The notes: generated by a model from the letters alone, not told the origin. A DNA stretch of 64,000 nucleotides from an uncultured Treponema sp. (GCA_900319625.1 ONPD01000001.1:1-64000); one strand, 5' to 3'; positions 41,633 through 50,881 are shown, numbered from the stretch's first letter. A program made the numbers and translations.

Positions 41633-43555
41633 TTATTTTTTGGATGAGGAAAAGAACTTAATTATTCCTGCCTTGTGCGGCTTTATTTTTATGTAAGATT
41701 TTTTATCCTTTTCTTTCACAATAATTTCTTCGCCCAAAAGAACTTCAGAATTACAATCAGATTTTATGTCGAATTGTTCAAGCGGAAGTAAAATCTCTTT
41801 TTCCTGGTTTGATTTTGTAGCGACCACAAAAATCACTTCATCACAGGTAAATCGGGAATATAAAATTGTATCATCATCAGCAAAAAGAATTTTAAAACTT
41901 CCCTGACATAAAGCTTTTTCTGAACGTCTCACCCAGATCAGTTTTTTATAAAAACCGCGGGCAGCTTTTGCTTTTTCTGATTTTTCCCAATTCCAGTCAA
42001 AAGGATCCCGGCAGCCGTCAACAAAAGTATTATCACCAGAAAGAAAAATTTCATCTCCGTAATAAAGGCTTGGCGTTCCCGGCAGGGTAAACTGCAAAAC
42101 TGCTGCCATCTTAACATCATCTTCATTAACACCCTTTACTGTATGCAGCCTTACAACATCATGACTGTCCATAAGATTAAAAAGCTGATTTTGAAGAGCT
42201 CCAGGCAGGCGTGAGTAAAACTGACTTATTCTTGCGGCCAGCTGGCGGGCGGTAAGCGGAGTGGCCGAATTCCTCAGAATTTCATTACGCTCAAGGTACA
42301 AGTCCTTTGCTCCGGCAAATTCACGCAAAGGTCTTCCGCAGCCAAAATAATTCATTGTTGAATCCCAGGCGTCTCCCTGTAAATCAACCGAGCAATCCTG
42401 CCATTCCTCTGCCAGAAGATATAAATCTTCCTTTTCGCCTTTAAGCTCCTTTCTTATTTCCCTGATGACCTCGGCGTGAACATCAAGGGTATCGTTACGG
42501 GCAAGGCAGTCTGCAACATCAAAACGCCAGCCGTCGATATTGTAGGGAGCACCCATCCATTTTTTGAGTACGGAATCTTTTTTACGGTAAATCTCATCGC
42601 GAAGGCTTTCTGAACCGTAATTAAGCTGTGGCATTGTTTTTACTCCGAACCAGCACTCATAGCTCCCGTCAGCTTTGAAAAAATACCAGTCCCGCTCTTT
42701 TGGAAAAGTGCCTGCAGCAGCCTGAGACTTTTCTTCCAGACCAGAGGCCTTTTTAAACCAGACAGATTCATTGCTGGTGTGATTGATGGAAATATCCAGC
42801 ATCAGTTTCATTCCCCTCTTATGCAGCTGGGCAGAAAGCTCGGCAAGGGCCTCTTCTCCTCCCAGATGGGGATCAATTTTAAAATAATCAAGCGCATCAT
42901 ATTTATGAACTGAAGGCGACAAAAAAATCGGGTTGAGATACAGGGCATTTATTCCAAGCTCCTGAAGATAATCAAGCTTTTGAATAATTCCGTATAAATC
43001 CCCGTTTCTGAAATCCAGATTATGACCTTTTTCAAAGGTCTGGGAAGGCAAATCCCACTTTTCTTCCGTAGTTTCAAAGCCCTGGTAAGAATATTCGCCG
43101 GTTTTTACGTTCAAATCTTCCCGCCCGTTATAAAATCTATCCGGGAAAATCTGATAAAAAACAGAATCCTGAACCCATTCCGGCGCATCATAATCAACAA
43201 GAAGGACAAAATCCTGAGCTTCATCCGGAATATAATCTGTAATTCTGTTCTGAGTATAATAAAAAATTCCCCTGTCAGTCACAAAATAAAACTGATAGCA
43301 GAAACGCTTGTCTTTTACAGTAGGGGAAGCTTCATAATATTCGAGCAGATTTCCGCTTTTTTCCTCACTTTTTTCCATCTGATAAAGATATTCTACGCCA
43401 AATTCCTTTGCCCTTAGAAAAACTTTACTTACAAAATCATTTTTCAGAAAACGGATGGAAAAGGTCACCCTTTGGCCCTTTACAGGATAAGGATTGCTTA
43501 CGAAATTTGCGCTTGAATCGCTATAAATACTGTCTAAAAAAGTTTGAAATTCCAT
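41633..43555 (-). CDS. GH13 neopullulanase/maltodextrin glucosidase-like enzyme
   Basis: A cytoplasmic GH13 enzyme (640 residues) of the cyclomaltodextrinase/neopullulanase/MalZ type. The N-terminal ~120 residues are a beta-rich CBM34-like domain. The barrel starts at WVQDSVFYQIFPDRFYNG, has LDISINHTS, nucleophile D346 in DGWRFDVAD, acid/base E383 in LLAEEWQD and D466 in LMDSHDVVR. It would cut linear or cyclic maltodextrins to glucose or maltose. No signal peptide. Its ATG overlaps the GH31 stop by one base (TAATG), so translation is coupled. The next gene is the LacI regulator. Confidence 0.9.
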   Translation of the reverse strand: MEFQTFLDSIYSDSSANFVSNPYPVKGQRVTFSIRFLKNDFVSKVFLRAKEFGVEYLYQMEKSEEKSGNLLEYYEASPTVKDKRFCYQFYFVTDRGIFYYTQNRITDYIPDEAQDFVLLVDYDAPEWVQDSVFYQIFPDRFYNGREDLNVKTGEYSYQGFETTEEKWDLPSQTFEKGHNLDFRNGDLYGIIQKLDYLQELGINALYLNPIFLSPSVHKYDALDYFKIDPHLGGEEALAELSAQLHKRGMKLMLDISINHTSNESVWFKKASGLEEKSQAAAGTFPKERDWYFFKADGSYECWFGVKTMPQLNYGSESLRDEIYRKKDSVLKKWMGAPYNIDGWRFDVADCLARNDTLDVHAEVIREIRKELKGEKEDLYLLAEEWQDCSVDLQGDAWDSTMNYFGCGRPLREFAGAKDLYLERNEILRNSATPLTARQLAARISQFYSRLPGALQNQLFNLMDSHDVVRLHTVKGVNEDDVKMAAVLQFTLPGTPSLYYGDEIFLSGDNTFVDGCRDPFDWNWEKSEKAKAARGFYKKLIWVRRSEKALCQGSFKILFADDDTILYSRFTCDEVIFVVATKSNQEKEILLPLEQFDIKSDCNSEVLLGEEIIVKEKDKKSYIKIKPHKAGIIKFFSSSKK

Positions 43556-45984
43556 TAGTAATTCTCCAGAAGTTCGCTTAAAGCATCTATAAAATCCTGA
43601 TTTGTGTGGCGGATTTGAAGCTGATGTTTAATCTGAGCCACTGAATCATATTTTCCAAGAATGTTATAAATCGCCTCTTTTTCCGAAAAATCGGCCTGGG
43701 CTTTATCCAGAAGATTAAAGCAGCGCGCAACTTTTAAGCTTCTGATTTCTTTTTCGTAATCATCGTTTTTTGCATAAAATTCATAATTTATGCAGGCTTT
43801 TTTGCCATTTTTTACCCGAATTTCCATAAAATTTTCCCTTTTTTCTGAAATTCTTGTAATTTCTAACTGATTTTCTCCTTCCGCCGCAAATTTCATCAAA
43901 TCTGAATTCAGAAAATGAATGCGGTAAAATCTCTCTTCCGGTAATAAATTTTTCTTTCCTTTTGGACATTCAATCGTAAAAGAGCCGCTTAATTCTGATT
44001 TTTGCAGCAAAATAAAACTTGTCTCAACCGATTTTCCATCTTTATAAGAAAGCGTATTTCCATCATCCTCATACAAGGTGAATTTCCCAGACTTTCCAAT
44101 AGCAACATAAATATCAAAAGCCTCCGGAAAAATCCTGTAGCTCATAATCTCGTTTTCTGCCGCCAGAGGAAGAATGCCCCCCGCCTTTAAAAGCACAGGG
44201 ATATTTTTCAGCGGCCTGAACATTTGAAGGCTTTTTTTGCCTTGGTAGGTTATCCCCGTAAAAATATCAGTATAAGTTCCGAATGGAATCCAAACCTTTG
44301 TTTTTGCAAGTCCAGTCTCCAGCTTTATTTTTTCTGTAACAGGGGCACAAATTAATTCAGAACCAAAATTATATTCGTTCAAAAATTCGTAAGCTTCCCT
44401 GTTTTCCGGGTAATCATAATAAAGCGGCGTAATCAGAGGCAGGCCTTCGCGCGAAAAACGTTCATTCATCGTATAAAGATAAGGCAGCAGCCTGTGACGA
44501 AGGCGCATAAAATCAGAAATTGTTTTATTTGCGTCTGTGCCATACTTCCAGGGTTCTTTGTGATTAAATGGACTTGAAGAACAGTGAAGGCGCATTATCG
44601 GGGAGAATACACCAAACTGAGCCCAGCGCACCTGCAGCTCTTCATCATAAGTTCCCATCATATGACCGCCGATATCATGACTCCACCAGCCATAGCCGAT
44701 ATTGCTGGCTGTAGCCGTAAAATAAGGCTGAAAGTGAAGGGAATTCCAAGAAATTACCGTATCGCCCGAAAATCCAACCGGATAACGGTGACTTCCCGGC
44801 CCAGAATAGCGGGAAAGAATAAGAGGACGTTTGTTTTCTTTTGCGTTATCTAAAAAGTAATAGTGATTTAAAAGCCAGAGGGGGTCCAATCCCGGCTTAT
44901 CAGTTTTTTCTCCCTGCTGCCAGTCAATCCACCAGAAATCAACGCCTTCTTTTTCAAGCGGATAGTGAAGCACCTTAAAATAGGCTTCCACAAATGCAGG
45001 ATTTGTTATATCAAAAGAAACCGCCTTTCCGTCATTTTCCAGCCCCAGTTCCTTTTTCATATTTTCGTATTCAGCTTCGTGGCGGGCAACGCCTTCAGCC
45101 GGATGAATATTTAATGTAACTTTCAGATTTTTATCGTGCAGTTCCTTCAAAAACTCTTCCGGGTTCGGAAAAAGTTCCCTGTTCCAGGAAAAACCCGTCC
45201 AGCCGCTACCAAGTTCTTTTTCAATCTTTGTCGGATGCCAGTCAATGTCGATTACGGCAACGCTTAATGGAATGTTTTCTTTCTTAAAGCGTTCCATAAG
45301 TTCAAGATATTCGGCCTGAGTATATTTGTAAAAACGACTCCACCAGTTGCCCAGGGCAAAACGGGGCAGTAAGGGCGGTTTCCCTGTAAGAGTCAGATAA
45401 TCGCGCAGGCAGACTTTATAATCATGGCCGTAGGCAAAAAGATAGACATCGATGCCGGAAGTTCCCCCTGCCAATCCGCCAGTTCCCCCTTCCAGCCCTC
45501 GTGCACGTAAAGTACCGTCTTCATTTATAAGATAACTGTTACTGTCATCCAGAACAGAAATACCTTCCCGCGAAATTATGCCATCTTCAAGTTCAATTGC
45601 ACCGTCCGCGTTATCCAGCGTCCTTGCAGTTCCCTTAAGACTTTCAATTCTGTCACCATAACGCCAGCTTTTTACACTGCCGCAGGGATTTTTCAAAATA
45701 ACTTTTACACTTTCGCGGAAAGATTCTGCCTTTTTTACTTCAATTTTCAGCCGACCAGTCTCGACTGCAAGACATCCGTCCTTTTCAGTTTTAGTGAAAG
45801 AAATCTCTTCAAAATTACGATTCCAGATTTTTTGCGTCGGTAAATCTGTAAAAGCATGAAGGGGAGGATTCCATTCAAGCCTTACAAGCCCCTGGGTGAG
45901 AACAGTAATCCGAATATTTTCAAAAATTACGCAGGCATCTTTTTTTGCCGCTGCAGCTGTCTTAATTCTGTAGATTTCTTTCAT
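43555..45984 (-). CDS. GH31 alpha-glucosidase-like enzyme with C-terminal extension
   Basis: Cytoplasmic glycoside hydrolase family 31 protein of 809 residues. Barrel landmarks: PLLPRFALGNWWSR, AVIDIDWHPT, nucleophile D354 in DFWWIDWQQG, acid/base D408 in GFSGDT, and GYGWWSHDIGGHM with WAQFGVFSPIMRLHCS. The usual distal beta-domains follow, and after about residue 720 a helical tail (YEKEIRSLKVARCFNLLDKAQ...) that I do not recognise. It should release glucose from non-reducing ends of alpha-glucans or transfer it; the linkage cannot be read off. It lies between the binding-protein gene and the GH13 gene, sharing one base with the latter. The ribosome binding site is weak. Confidence 0.88.
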   Translation of the reverse strand: MKEIYRIKTAAAAKKDACVIFENIRITVLTQGLVRLEWNPPLHAFTDLPTQKIWNRNFEEISFTKTEKDGCLAVETGRLKIEVKKAESFRESVKVILKNPCGSVKSWRYGDRIESLKGTARTLDNADGAIELEDGIISREGISVLDDSNSYLINEDGTLRARGLEGGTGGLAGGTSGIDVYLFAYGHDYKVCLRDYLTLTGKPPLLPRFALGNWWSRFYKYTQAEYLELMERFKKENIPLSVAVIDIDWHPTKIEKELGSGWTGFSWNRELFPNPEEFLKELHDKNLKVTLNIHPAEGVARHEAEYENMKKELGLENDGKAVSFDITNPAFVEAYFKVLHYPLEKEGVDFWWIDWQQGEKTDKPGLDPLWLLNHYYFLDNAKENKRPLILSRYSGPGSHRYPVGFSGDTVISWNSLHFQPYFTATASNIGYGWWSHDIGGHMMGTYDEELQVRWAQFGVFSPIMRLHCSSSPFNHKEPWKYGTDANKTISDFMRLRHRLLPYLYTMNERFSREGLPLITPLYYDYPENREAYEFLNEYNFGSELICAPVTEKIKLETGLAKTKVWIPFGTYTDIFTGITYQGKKSLQMFRPLKNIPVLLKAGGILPLAAENEIMSYRIFPEAFDIYVAIGKSGKFTLYEDDGNTLSYKDGKSVETSFILLQKSELSGSFTIECPKGKKNLLPEERFYRIHFLNSDLMKFAAEGENQLEITRISEKRENFMEIRVKNGKKACINYEFYAKNDDYEKEIRSLKVARCFNLLDKAQADFSEKEAIYNILGKYDSVAQIKHQLQIRHTNQDFIDALSELLENY

Positions 45985-46011
45985 TTTATTAACCGTTTGT
46001 AAAAGCCCTTA

Positions 46012-47583
46012 TTATTGATTTTTCAAGTATGTTTTATAAGCGTCATTATGGATTTCAAGGAATTTTTCAAGACCCATGCGGTTCAAGCTCTGCATGTAAG
46101 AGTCCCATTCGCCATCAATTCCGCCTTCAGTAACCCACTTAGCCTGAAGAGTTCGTGCATAAGAATTAATATCGGTATAAAGAAGACGAAGCTTTTCGTG
46201 CTGATCTGGTGTATAACTCATATTTGGAACAGCAGGAACTGCAAATTTTCTCATTTCTTCATCAAGCTTGATTTTGATTGCATCACCGTTTGCAGCTTCA
46301 TACTTGATTTTGCTGTTGAAATCATCACTTACATATTTTGGACCAAAGTCACGGAGGGAACTTACCCATGCGTAAGTATCTGCCGACATTCCGTCACGAG
46401 GTGCAAGAACTGTATAAGTTCCGTCATCATTTTTTTCTGTTCCGATTCCAAAAGAACCGTAGAAATTCTGAATTGAAGCATCTTCTGTGTAGAATTTATC
46501 TGCCCATGCAAGAAGTTTTTCTACATCCTTGCAGCGCTTTGTAACCATAAACTCATAGCGGGAAAATCCAGCGTGGTCAGGGTCAGAGGAAATGTAGCGC
46601 TTTCCGTCAGGACCAGCCAGAGGAGGAAGAGCAACATACTGGTCAGAATTTGCGCCAAAAGTAGAGTCTGCTGTCCAGCCAGGAGCACAGCCTACCACAG
46701 GAGTTTTTGCCATCAATTTTGCATCACGCATTGAACCGTCTTCTGTAAAGATTTCCCTATCAATCAAACCTTTTTCATAACATTCGTGCATCCACTTTAA
46801 GCCGTCTTTATACTGATTTGTTACAGGAAGATAAACAACCTTTCCGTCACGTAATGCCATCTGACTTGTGTTATCAGTTCCAACAGTTGTTCCAAATGGA
46901 AGACAGAAGAACATTACAGAATCTGCATAACCTGCTCCAAAAGGAATTTCGTCATCTGGATTTCCATTTTTGTTGGCATCATATTTTTTGAAAGCTTCCA
47001 GAACGGCTTCAAATTCCCTGTAAGTTTCAGGCATTTTCAGGCCAAGATTATCAAGCCATGTTTTATTGATGAACATCTGATTCCAGACTTTCATACGGAG
47101 AACTTTTTTGGCAGGAAGTCCGTAAATATGTCCGTCCGAAGATGTTGCAAGTGCCTTCATCTGTCCGTCTTCTTTTAAGATTTTTGAAAGATTAGGCATG
47201 CATTTTTCAATGTAGCCTTCAAGCGGAATAAAAAGTCCCTTGTTGGCAAGAATTTCTGATTCAGAAAAACAGATTTCACCAAGGAAAGCATCCGGCAAAT
47301 CTCCTCCCGCAAGAATTACAGCCTTTTTGTCATTCCAGTCAGAAAAGAGAATTGTACGCCAGTTTACTTTTACACCAGCCTCCTGAGCAGCCTTGTCCGG
47401 GAAACCTTCGTGATATTTTTCACCCCAGTCAGCCCAGCGCACAGTTGCAACTTCATAACTGCCGTCAGAAACAGCCTTAGCAGATTTTCCGCCACAGCTG
47501 GTAAGGGCAGTTCCTAAGGCCAGCGACAATGCCGCAGCACAAAAAGCTGCAGTCATCTTTGATTTTTTGTTTTTTTCACACAT
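46012..47583 (-). CDS. Sugar-binding lipoprotein of ABC importer (LplA/LipO type)
   Basis: A large solute-binding lipoprotein (523 residues) with lipobox ALTSC, Cys30, after a basic N-terminus. It belongs to the long binding-protein class that pairs with LplB/LplC-like permeases, as it does here. Residues 202-212 (DANKNGNPDDE) form an Asp/Asn-rich calcium-loop motif, known from alginate- and oligosaccharide-binding members. A strong AGGAGG site precedes the ATG. It is transcribed after the two permeases, the reverse of the order in the other two loci. The likely ligand is a longer alpha-glucan or a related oligosaccharide, inferred from the GH31 and GH13 genes downstream. Confidence 0.87.
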   Translation of the reverse strand: MCEKNKKSKMTAAFCAAALSLALGTALTSCGGKSAKAVSDGSYEVATVRWADWGEKYHEGFPDKAAQEAGVKVNWRTILFSDWNDKKAVILAGGDLPDAFLGEICFSESEILANKGLFIPLEGYIEKCMPNLSKILKEDGQMKALATSSDGHIYGLPAKKVLRMKVWNQMFINKTWLDNLGLKMPETYREFEAVLEAFKKYDANKNGNPDDEIPFGAGYADSVMFFCLPFGTTVGTDNTSQMALRDGKVVYLPVTNQYKDGLKWMHECYEKGLIDREIFTEDGSMRDAKLMAKTPVVGCAPGWTADSTFGANSDQYVALPPLAGPDGKRYISSDPDHAGFSRYEFMVTKRCKDVEKLLAWADKFYTEDASIQNFYGSFGIGTEKNDDGTYTVLAPRDGMSADTYAWVSSLRDFGPKYVSDDFNSKIKYEAANGDAIKIKLDEEMRKFAVPAVPNMSYTPDQHEKLRLLYTDINSYARTLQAKWVTEGGIDGEWDSYMQSLNRMGLEKFLEIHNDAYKTYLKNQ

Positions 47584-47613
47584 TTTAACCTCCTGATGTG
47601 CTTTTTTTTTTAT

Positions 47614-48507
47614 TTACTCTTTAATTGCTCCAATCATTACGCCCTTATTGAAGTATTTCTGCAAAAACGGATAAAGGCACATAATCGGAAGCGTTGAAAC
47701 AACAATTGCCGCATACTTCATCATGTCAGAAAGACGGCGAAGCTCATTTGCCATCTCGCCGGTAGCCGCCCCCAGAAGAGACTGATTAGAAATCAAAATA
47801 CGGCGTAAAATCAGCTGAAGGGGCTGCAGGCTTTCCTTATTCAGATAAATCAGGGCGTTAAACCAGGAATTCCACAGTCCAACCGCAGTCCAGAGTCCTA
47901 TTACCGCCAGAACCGATTTTGAAAGCGGCAGGGCAATCTGAAAGAAAAATCTTATTGTTCCGCAGCCGTCAATCTGAGCCGCATCCCAGAGTGAATCCGG
48001 CAAAGATGATTTGAAAAAGGTTCTGGCCACAATGATGTTGTAAGTCGAAACCGAAAAAGGCAGCACCATGACCCAGAAGGAATCCAGAAGTCCAAATGCC
48101 TTTACAACAAAGTAAGTAGGTATAAGACCGCCGTTCACGAACATAGGAATCAGATAAAAAAGATTTATCCACTTTTTACCGTGCAGCTCCTTACGGCTCA
48201 TAGCAAAACCCGCCGGAATATTTACGGCAAGGGCAATAAAAGTTCCCGCAAGAGTATAAATAATCGTATTCAGATAGCTGAACCAGATTTGTTTCTGCTT
48301 AAAAAGCTCCCCGTAACCCGAAAAATCAATCTTTTTAGGCCAGAACCATACCTCGCCGTTTGCAACATCCGCCGGATTCGAAAAAGATGCAATAATTACA
48401 AACCAGAGGGGATAAACAATCAGTATGATTAAAAGCAGCGAAAACCCGATAAATACAAACTGCGAAATCGTTCTCTCATCAAGTCTTTTTTTATTTATTC
48501 TTTCCAT
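47614..48507 (-). CDS. Carbohydrate ABC transporter permease (LplC/YtcP type)
   Basis: 297-residue inner-membrane permease with six hydrophobic helices. The start ERINKKRLDERTISQFVFIGFSL matches the LplC/YtcP group. The EAA loop is WDAAQIDGCGTIRFFFQIALPLSKSV, with C-terminus YFNKGVMIGAIKE. AGGAG lies six bases upstream of the ATG. It is paired with the preceding permease (15 bases between them) and with the binding protein. As in the other sugar loci, no ATPase gene is present in the window. Confidence 0.9.
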   Translation of the reverse strand: MERINKKRLDERTISQFVFIGFSLLLIILIVYPLWFVIIASFSNPADVANGEVWFWPKKIDFSGYGELFKQKQIWFSYLNTIIYTLAGTFIALAVNIPAGFAMSRKELHGKKWINLFYLIPMFVNGGLIPTYFVVKAFGLLDSFWVMVLPFSVSTYNIIVARTFFKSSLPDSLWDAAQIDGCGTIRFFFQIALPLSKSVLAVIGLWTAVGLWNSWFNALIYLNKESLQPLQLILRRILISNQSLLGAATGEMANELRRLSDMMKYAAIVVSTLPIMCLYPFLQKYFNKGVMIGAIKE

Positions 48508-48522
48508 TTTTTTCTCCTGAAA

Positions 48523-49428
48523 CTACAAAATGCTGATTTCTGTCGTCTTTTTTGAAACAAAGTTCACAAAAAGAAGGACAGCAACGTTGACCGCCGTATT
48601 AAAAAGACCGACCGCCGTTGAAAGGCTGTACTGAGCCCCCTGCAGACCCATTTTGTAAACGTAGGTAGAAATAATTTCGCTGGCCATACTGTTCTGCACG
48701 TTCTGCAGCAGGTAAACCTTTTCAAATCCAATACCAAGAATGCTGCCCGTTCTCATAATCAAAAGAACCATAGCAGTTGGAAGAATCAGCGGAATATCAA
48801 TATGGCGGATTTTCTGCATAGTCGTAGCGCCGTCAATAGTTGCAGCTTCATACAAAGTCGGATCAATTCCGGCTAGGGCTGCAAGATAGATGATTGAATC
48901 CCAGCCCAGATGCTGCCAGACATCAGTCCAGACATAAATGTGCTTAAAGGCAGAAGGATTTGCCATCACGTTAGGAAGCGAAAATCCAAGAGCCTTCGCA
49001 ATATTTGCAATAAGTCCGTTACTAGGAGAAAGAAAAATCAGGATAAGACCGCACATAACCATTGTTGAAATAAAATGCGGAAGATAAGTCACAACCTGAA
49101 AGGTTTTCTTAAAAAGGCCGTTTTTAAGCTGATTACACATAAGGGCAAGGGCAATTGCAAGGGGAAAGGAAATCAGGATTCCGTAAACTGAAAGCACAAA
49201 TGTATTTTTGATTGTAACGATAAACTGATATGACTTAAAAAAGTGGATAAAATGCTTAAAACCAACCCAGGGACTGCTCAAAATGCCAAGTGCCGGTGAA
49301 TAATCTTTAAAAGCAATTACCAGCCCAAAAAGCGGAAGATAGGCAAAACAAAATAAAAGCAGTGCTGACGGAAGTAGAAGAGCATAAAGGGAAAGACTCT
49401 TTCTGAAATACGGATTCTTAAATTTCAT
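48523..49428 (-). CDS. Carbohydrate ABC transporter permease (LplB/YteP type)
   Basis: First gene of the second sugar locus. 301 residues with six membrane segments. It opens with SLYALLLPSALLLFCFAYLPLFGLVIAF, has the EAA loop YEAATIDGATTMQKIRHIDIPLILPT, and the GIGFEKVYLLQNVQN segment typical of LplB-like proteins. It has a GAGG ribosome binding site. A strong TTGACA promoter followed by a 40-bp palindromic operator sits immediately upstream, and the Crp/Fnr gene diverges from the same spacer. Confidence 0.9.
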   Translation of the reverse strand: MKFKNPYFRKSLSLYALLLPSALLLFCFAYLPLFGLVIAFKDYSPALGILSSPWVGFKHFIHFFKSYQFIVTIKNTFVLSVYGILISFPLAIALALMCNQLKNGLFKKTFQVVTYLPHFISTMVMCGLILIFLSPSNGLIANIAKALGFSLPNVMANPSAFKHIYVWTDVWQHLGWDSIIYLAALAGIDPTLYEAATIDGATTMQKIRHIDIPLILPTAMVLLIMRTGSILGIGFEKVYLLQNVQNSMASEIISTYVYKMGLQGAQYSLSTAVGLFNTAVNVAVLLFVNFVSKKTTEISIL

Positions 49429-49444
49429 AATTTCCTCTGATAAA

Positions 49445-49484
49445 ATTAGGTTAAACGTTTTACTAGTAAAACGTTTAACCTAAT
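49445..49484. promoter_or_regulatory. 40-bp perfect palindrome, double LacI-type operator
   Basis: A flawless 40-bp inverted repeat centred on CTAG. Each half contains one CG-centred LacI-type site, GTTAAACGTTTTAC (49450-49463) and its mirror GTAAAACGTTTAAC (49466-49479). It begins at the end of the -10 box and runs to 17 bases before the permease ATG. Two repressor dimers could bind side by side and close the promoter. Confidence 0.85.
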
Positions 49485-49510
49485 AATACAACCTTTTTTT
49501 TACTTGTCAA
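49483..49510 (-). promoter_or_regulatory. Promoter of the second sugar locus
   Basis: Minus strand: perfect -35 TTGACA (49505-49510), 16-base spacer, -10 TATTAT (49483-49488). The downstream operator overlaps the last two bases of the -10. Confidence 0.75.
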
Positions 49511-49519
49511 CAAATTTTT

Positions 49520-49550
49520 TTGAAAATTACAAAAAATCCTGTGTTATAAT
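49520..49550 (+). promoter_or_regulatory. crp/fnr gene promoter, predicted leaderless
   Basis: Extended -10 TGTTATAAT (49542-49550) ends six bases before the ATG at 49557. A TTGAAA at 49520-49525 is 19 bases away, a long spacer that the extended -10 may compensate. No Shine-Dalgarno. Confidence 0.6.
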
Positions 49551-49556
49551 GATTTT

Positions 49557-50210
49557 ATGACTCAAAAAGAAATGGAAACCTGCCTTCCTTTTTACAAAGA
49601 GCTTACTTCTCAGCAAAAGGAATTGATTTTACAAAGCGCAGATACAAGACTTTACGAAAAAGGAAGGATTCTTACAGCAGAAGGCTCATCCTGCCAGGGC
49701 TTTATTATCGTAAAAACAGGCGAAATTTCTGCAAGCATGATTAGTGAGGATGGACGTGAAGCAGAGCTTTTTACACTGCCGGCCGGTGATTTTTGTATTT
49801 TTACGGCTTCCTGCCTCTTTTTACCAAAAAGCTTTCATGTTCAGATGGTAGCAGCGCAGAAAAGCGAAGTTATAATTATTCCTTCCGCAAGTGTCGAAAA
49901 ACTCCGTTCCCAGAATATCCATGTTGAACTTTTTGCCTACAAAACCATGACAGCCCGCTTTGCAAACGTAATGACAGCCACCGAAGAAATGCTTTTTGTA
50001 CCGGTAGAAAAACGCCTGGTAAAATATCTGGCGGCAGCTGCCAGCCCGGTAATAATCACCCAGGAAGAACTGGCCCGCAAGCTCGGAAGCGCCCGCGAAG
50101 TCATATCCCGCCTTTTGTCATCACTCCGCAGGGATGGCATTATAGAAACACAGAGAGGGCAAATAAAAATTATTAAGCCTTTCTTGCTAAAGGAGCTGGC
50201 TCTAAAGTAG
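49557..50210 (+). CDS. Crp/Fnr-family transcription regulator
   Basis: 217-residue regulator. A cyclic-nucleotide-binding-like beta-barrel (about 20-120) has YEKGRILTAEGSSCQGFIIVKTGEISA. A dimer helix is followed by the winged HTH TQEELARKLGSAREVISRLLSSLRRDGIIETQRGQIKI. The recognition helix REVISR combines the E-x-x-S-R of Fnr with the R-E of Crp. There is no N-terminal Fe-S cysteine cluster as in Fnr; scattered Cys at 9, 46, 78 and 85 do not form one. Its effector is unknown. A Crp-like site, TGTGA-N5-TCACA, lies in the next promoter region at 50901-50919, so the convergent Fe-S gene is the likely target. The 3' ends of the two genes overlap by 38 bases. Confidence 0.88.
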   Translation: MTQKEMETCLPFYKELTSQQKELILQSADTRLYEKGRILTAEGSSCQGFIIVKTGEISASMISEDGREAELFTLPAGDFCIFTASCLFLPKSFHVQMVAAQKSEVIIIPSASVEKLRSQNIHVELFAYKTMTARFANVMTATEEMLFVPVEKRLVKYLAAAASPVIITQEELARKLGSAREVISRLLSSLRRDGIIETQRGQIKIIKPFLLKELALK

Positions 50211-50868
50211 CGTAATTTTTGCTCTGTTTAAGCATATAAATTGCATCTTTTGGACAAATATCAGCGCATACACCGCAGCGCAGGCAGTCACTTTCCTTGA
50301 CAATACCGCCCTTATACTTTGCCGGATGCAGCTTCATCGGGCAGGCACGCGCACATTTTCCGCAGGAAATACATTTTTCTGTAACGGTAATCGGGGAAGG
50401 ATGCTTTTTGAAATGCGAAATAAGGGCAGCCGCACTTCCCATAGGACAGAAAGAACACCAGGCTCTTTCATTCCAGATAAAGCTGAAAATAATTCCTACA
50501 AGTGTAGTAACAACTATCATGCGGTAAAATACAAAACCGATTCCCGCAAGGTTTCCCCAGTTTTTGTGTATGCCCAGGGCAAACATGGTCATCATAAAGG
50601 CAAAAACTGCCAGGCGGAAGGGGACGCTCTTAAAAAGGCGGGGAAGGGGGCGTTTTGCGGCGATTTTGCGCATAAGACGGTCAAAAAAGTTACCGCGGGG
50701 ACAAAGATTTCCGCACCAGAATCGGCCTGCAAAAAAAGAAATCACAATGGGACTGAGCATGCAGAAAATTGCCGCCAGCGCAAATCTAAAGTCAAAAAGA
50801 CTGGCAACTATCATCAGAATCAAAACAACAAAAGAATATTTTTTCCAGAAATTAAAAATAGCTTTCAT
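50173..50868 (-). CDS. Membrane-bound 4Fe-4S protein (NapH/NosR/RdxA-like)
   Basis: 231 residues from ATG 50868. The open frame runs 16 codons further, but those residues lie over the regulator site. It has four or five membrane helices with two CxxxCP-type motifs on the loops (FWCGNLCPRG and AWCSFCPMG), followed by two ferredoxin-type clusters: CISCGKCARACPM and CLRCGVCADICP. Such proteins pass electrons between quinol or flavin donors and periplasmic or cytoplasmic acceptors, and the partner here is unknown. No ribosome binding site: a TAAAAT -10 ends seven bases before the ATG. A Crp-type palindrome is centred at -42 from that predicted start, the position of a class II activator site. Confidence 0.88.
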   Translation of the reverse strand: MKAIFNFWKKYSFVVLILMIVASLFDFRFALAAIFCMLSPIVISFFAGRFWCGNLCPRGNFFDRLMRKIAAKRPLPRLFKSVPFRLAVFAFMMTMFALGIHKNWGNLAGIGFVFYRMIVVTTLVGIIFSFIWNERAWCSFCPMGSAAALISHFKKHPSPITVTEKCISCGKCARACPMKLHPAKYKGGIVKESDCLRCGVCADICPKDAIYMLKQSKNYATLEPAPLARKA

Positions 50869-50875
50869 ACTGCCG

Positions 50876-50881
50876 ATTTTA
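50876..50881 (-). promoter_or_regulatory. -10 box of the Fe-S protein gene, predicted leaderless
   Basis: Minus-strand TAAAAT ends seven bases before the ATG at 50868. The -35 region (CATACA) is poor, as expected for an activator-dependent promoter. Confidence 0.5.
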
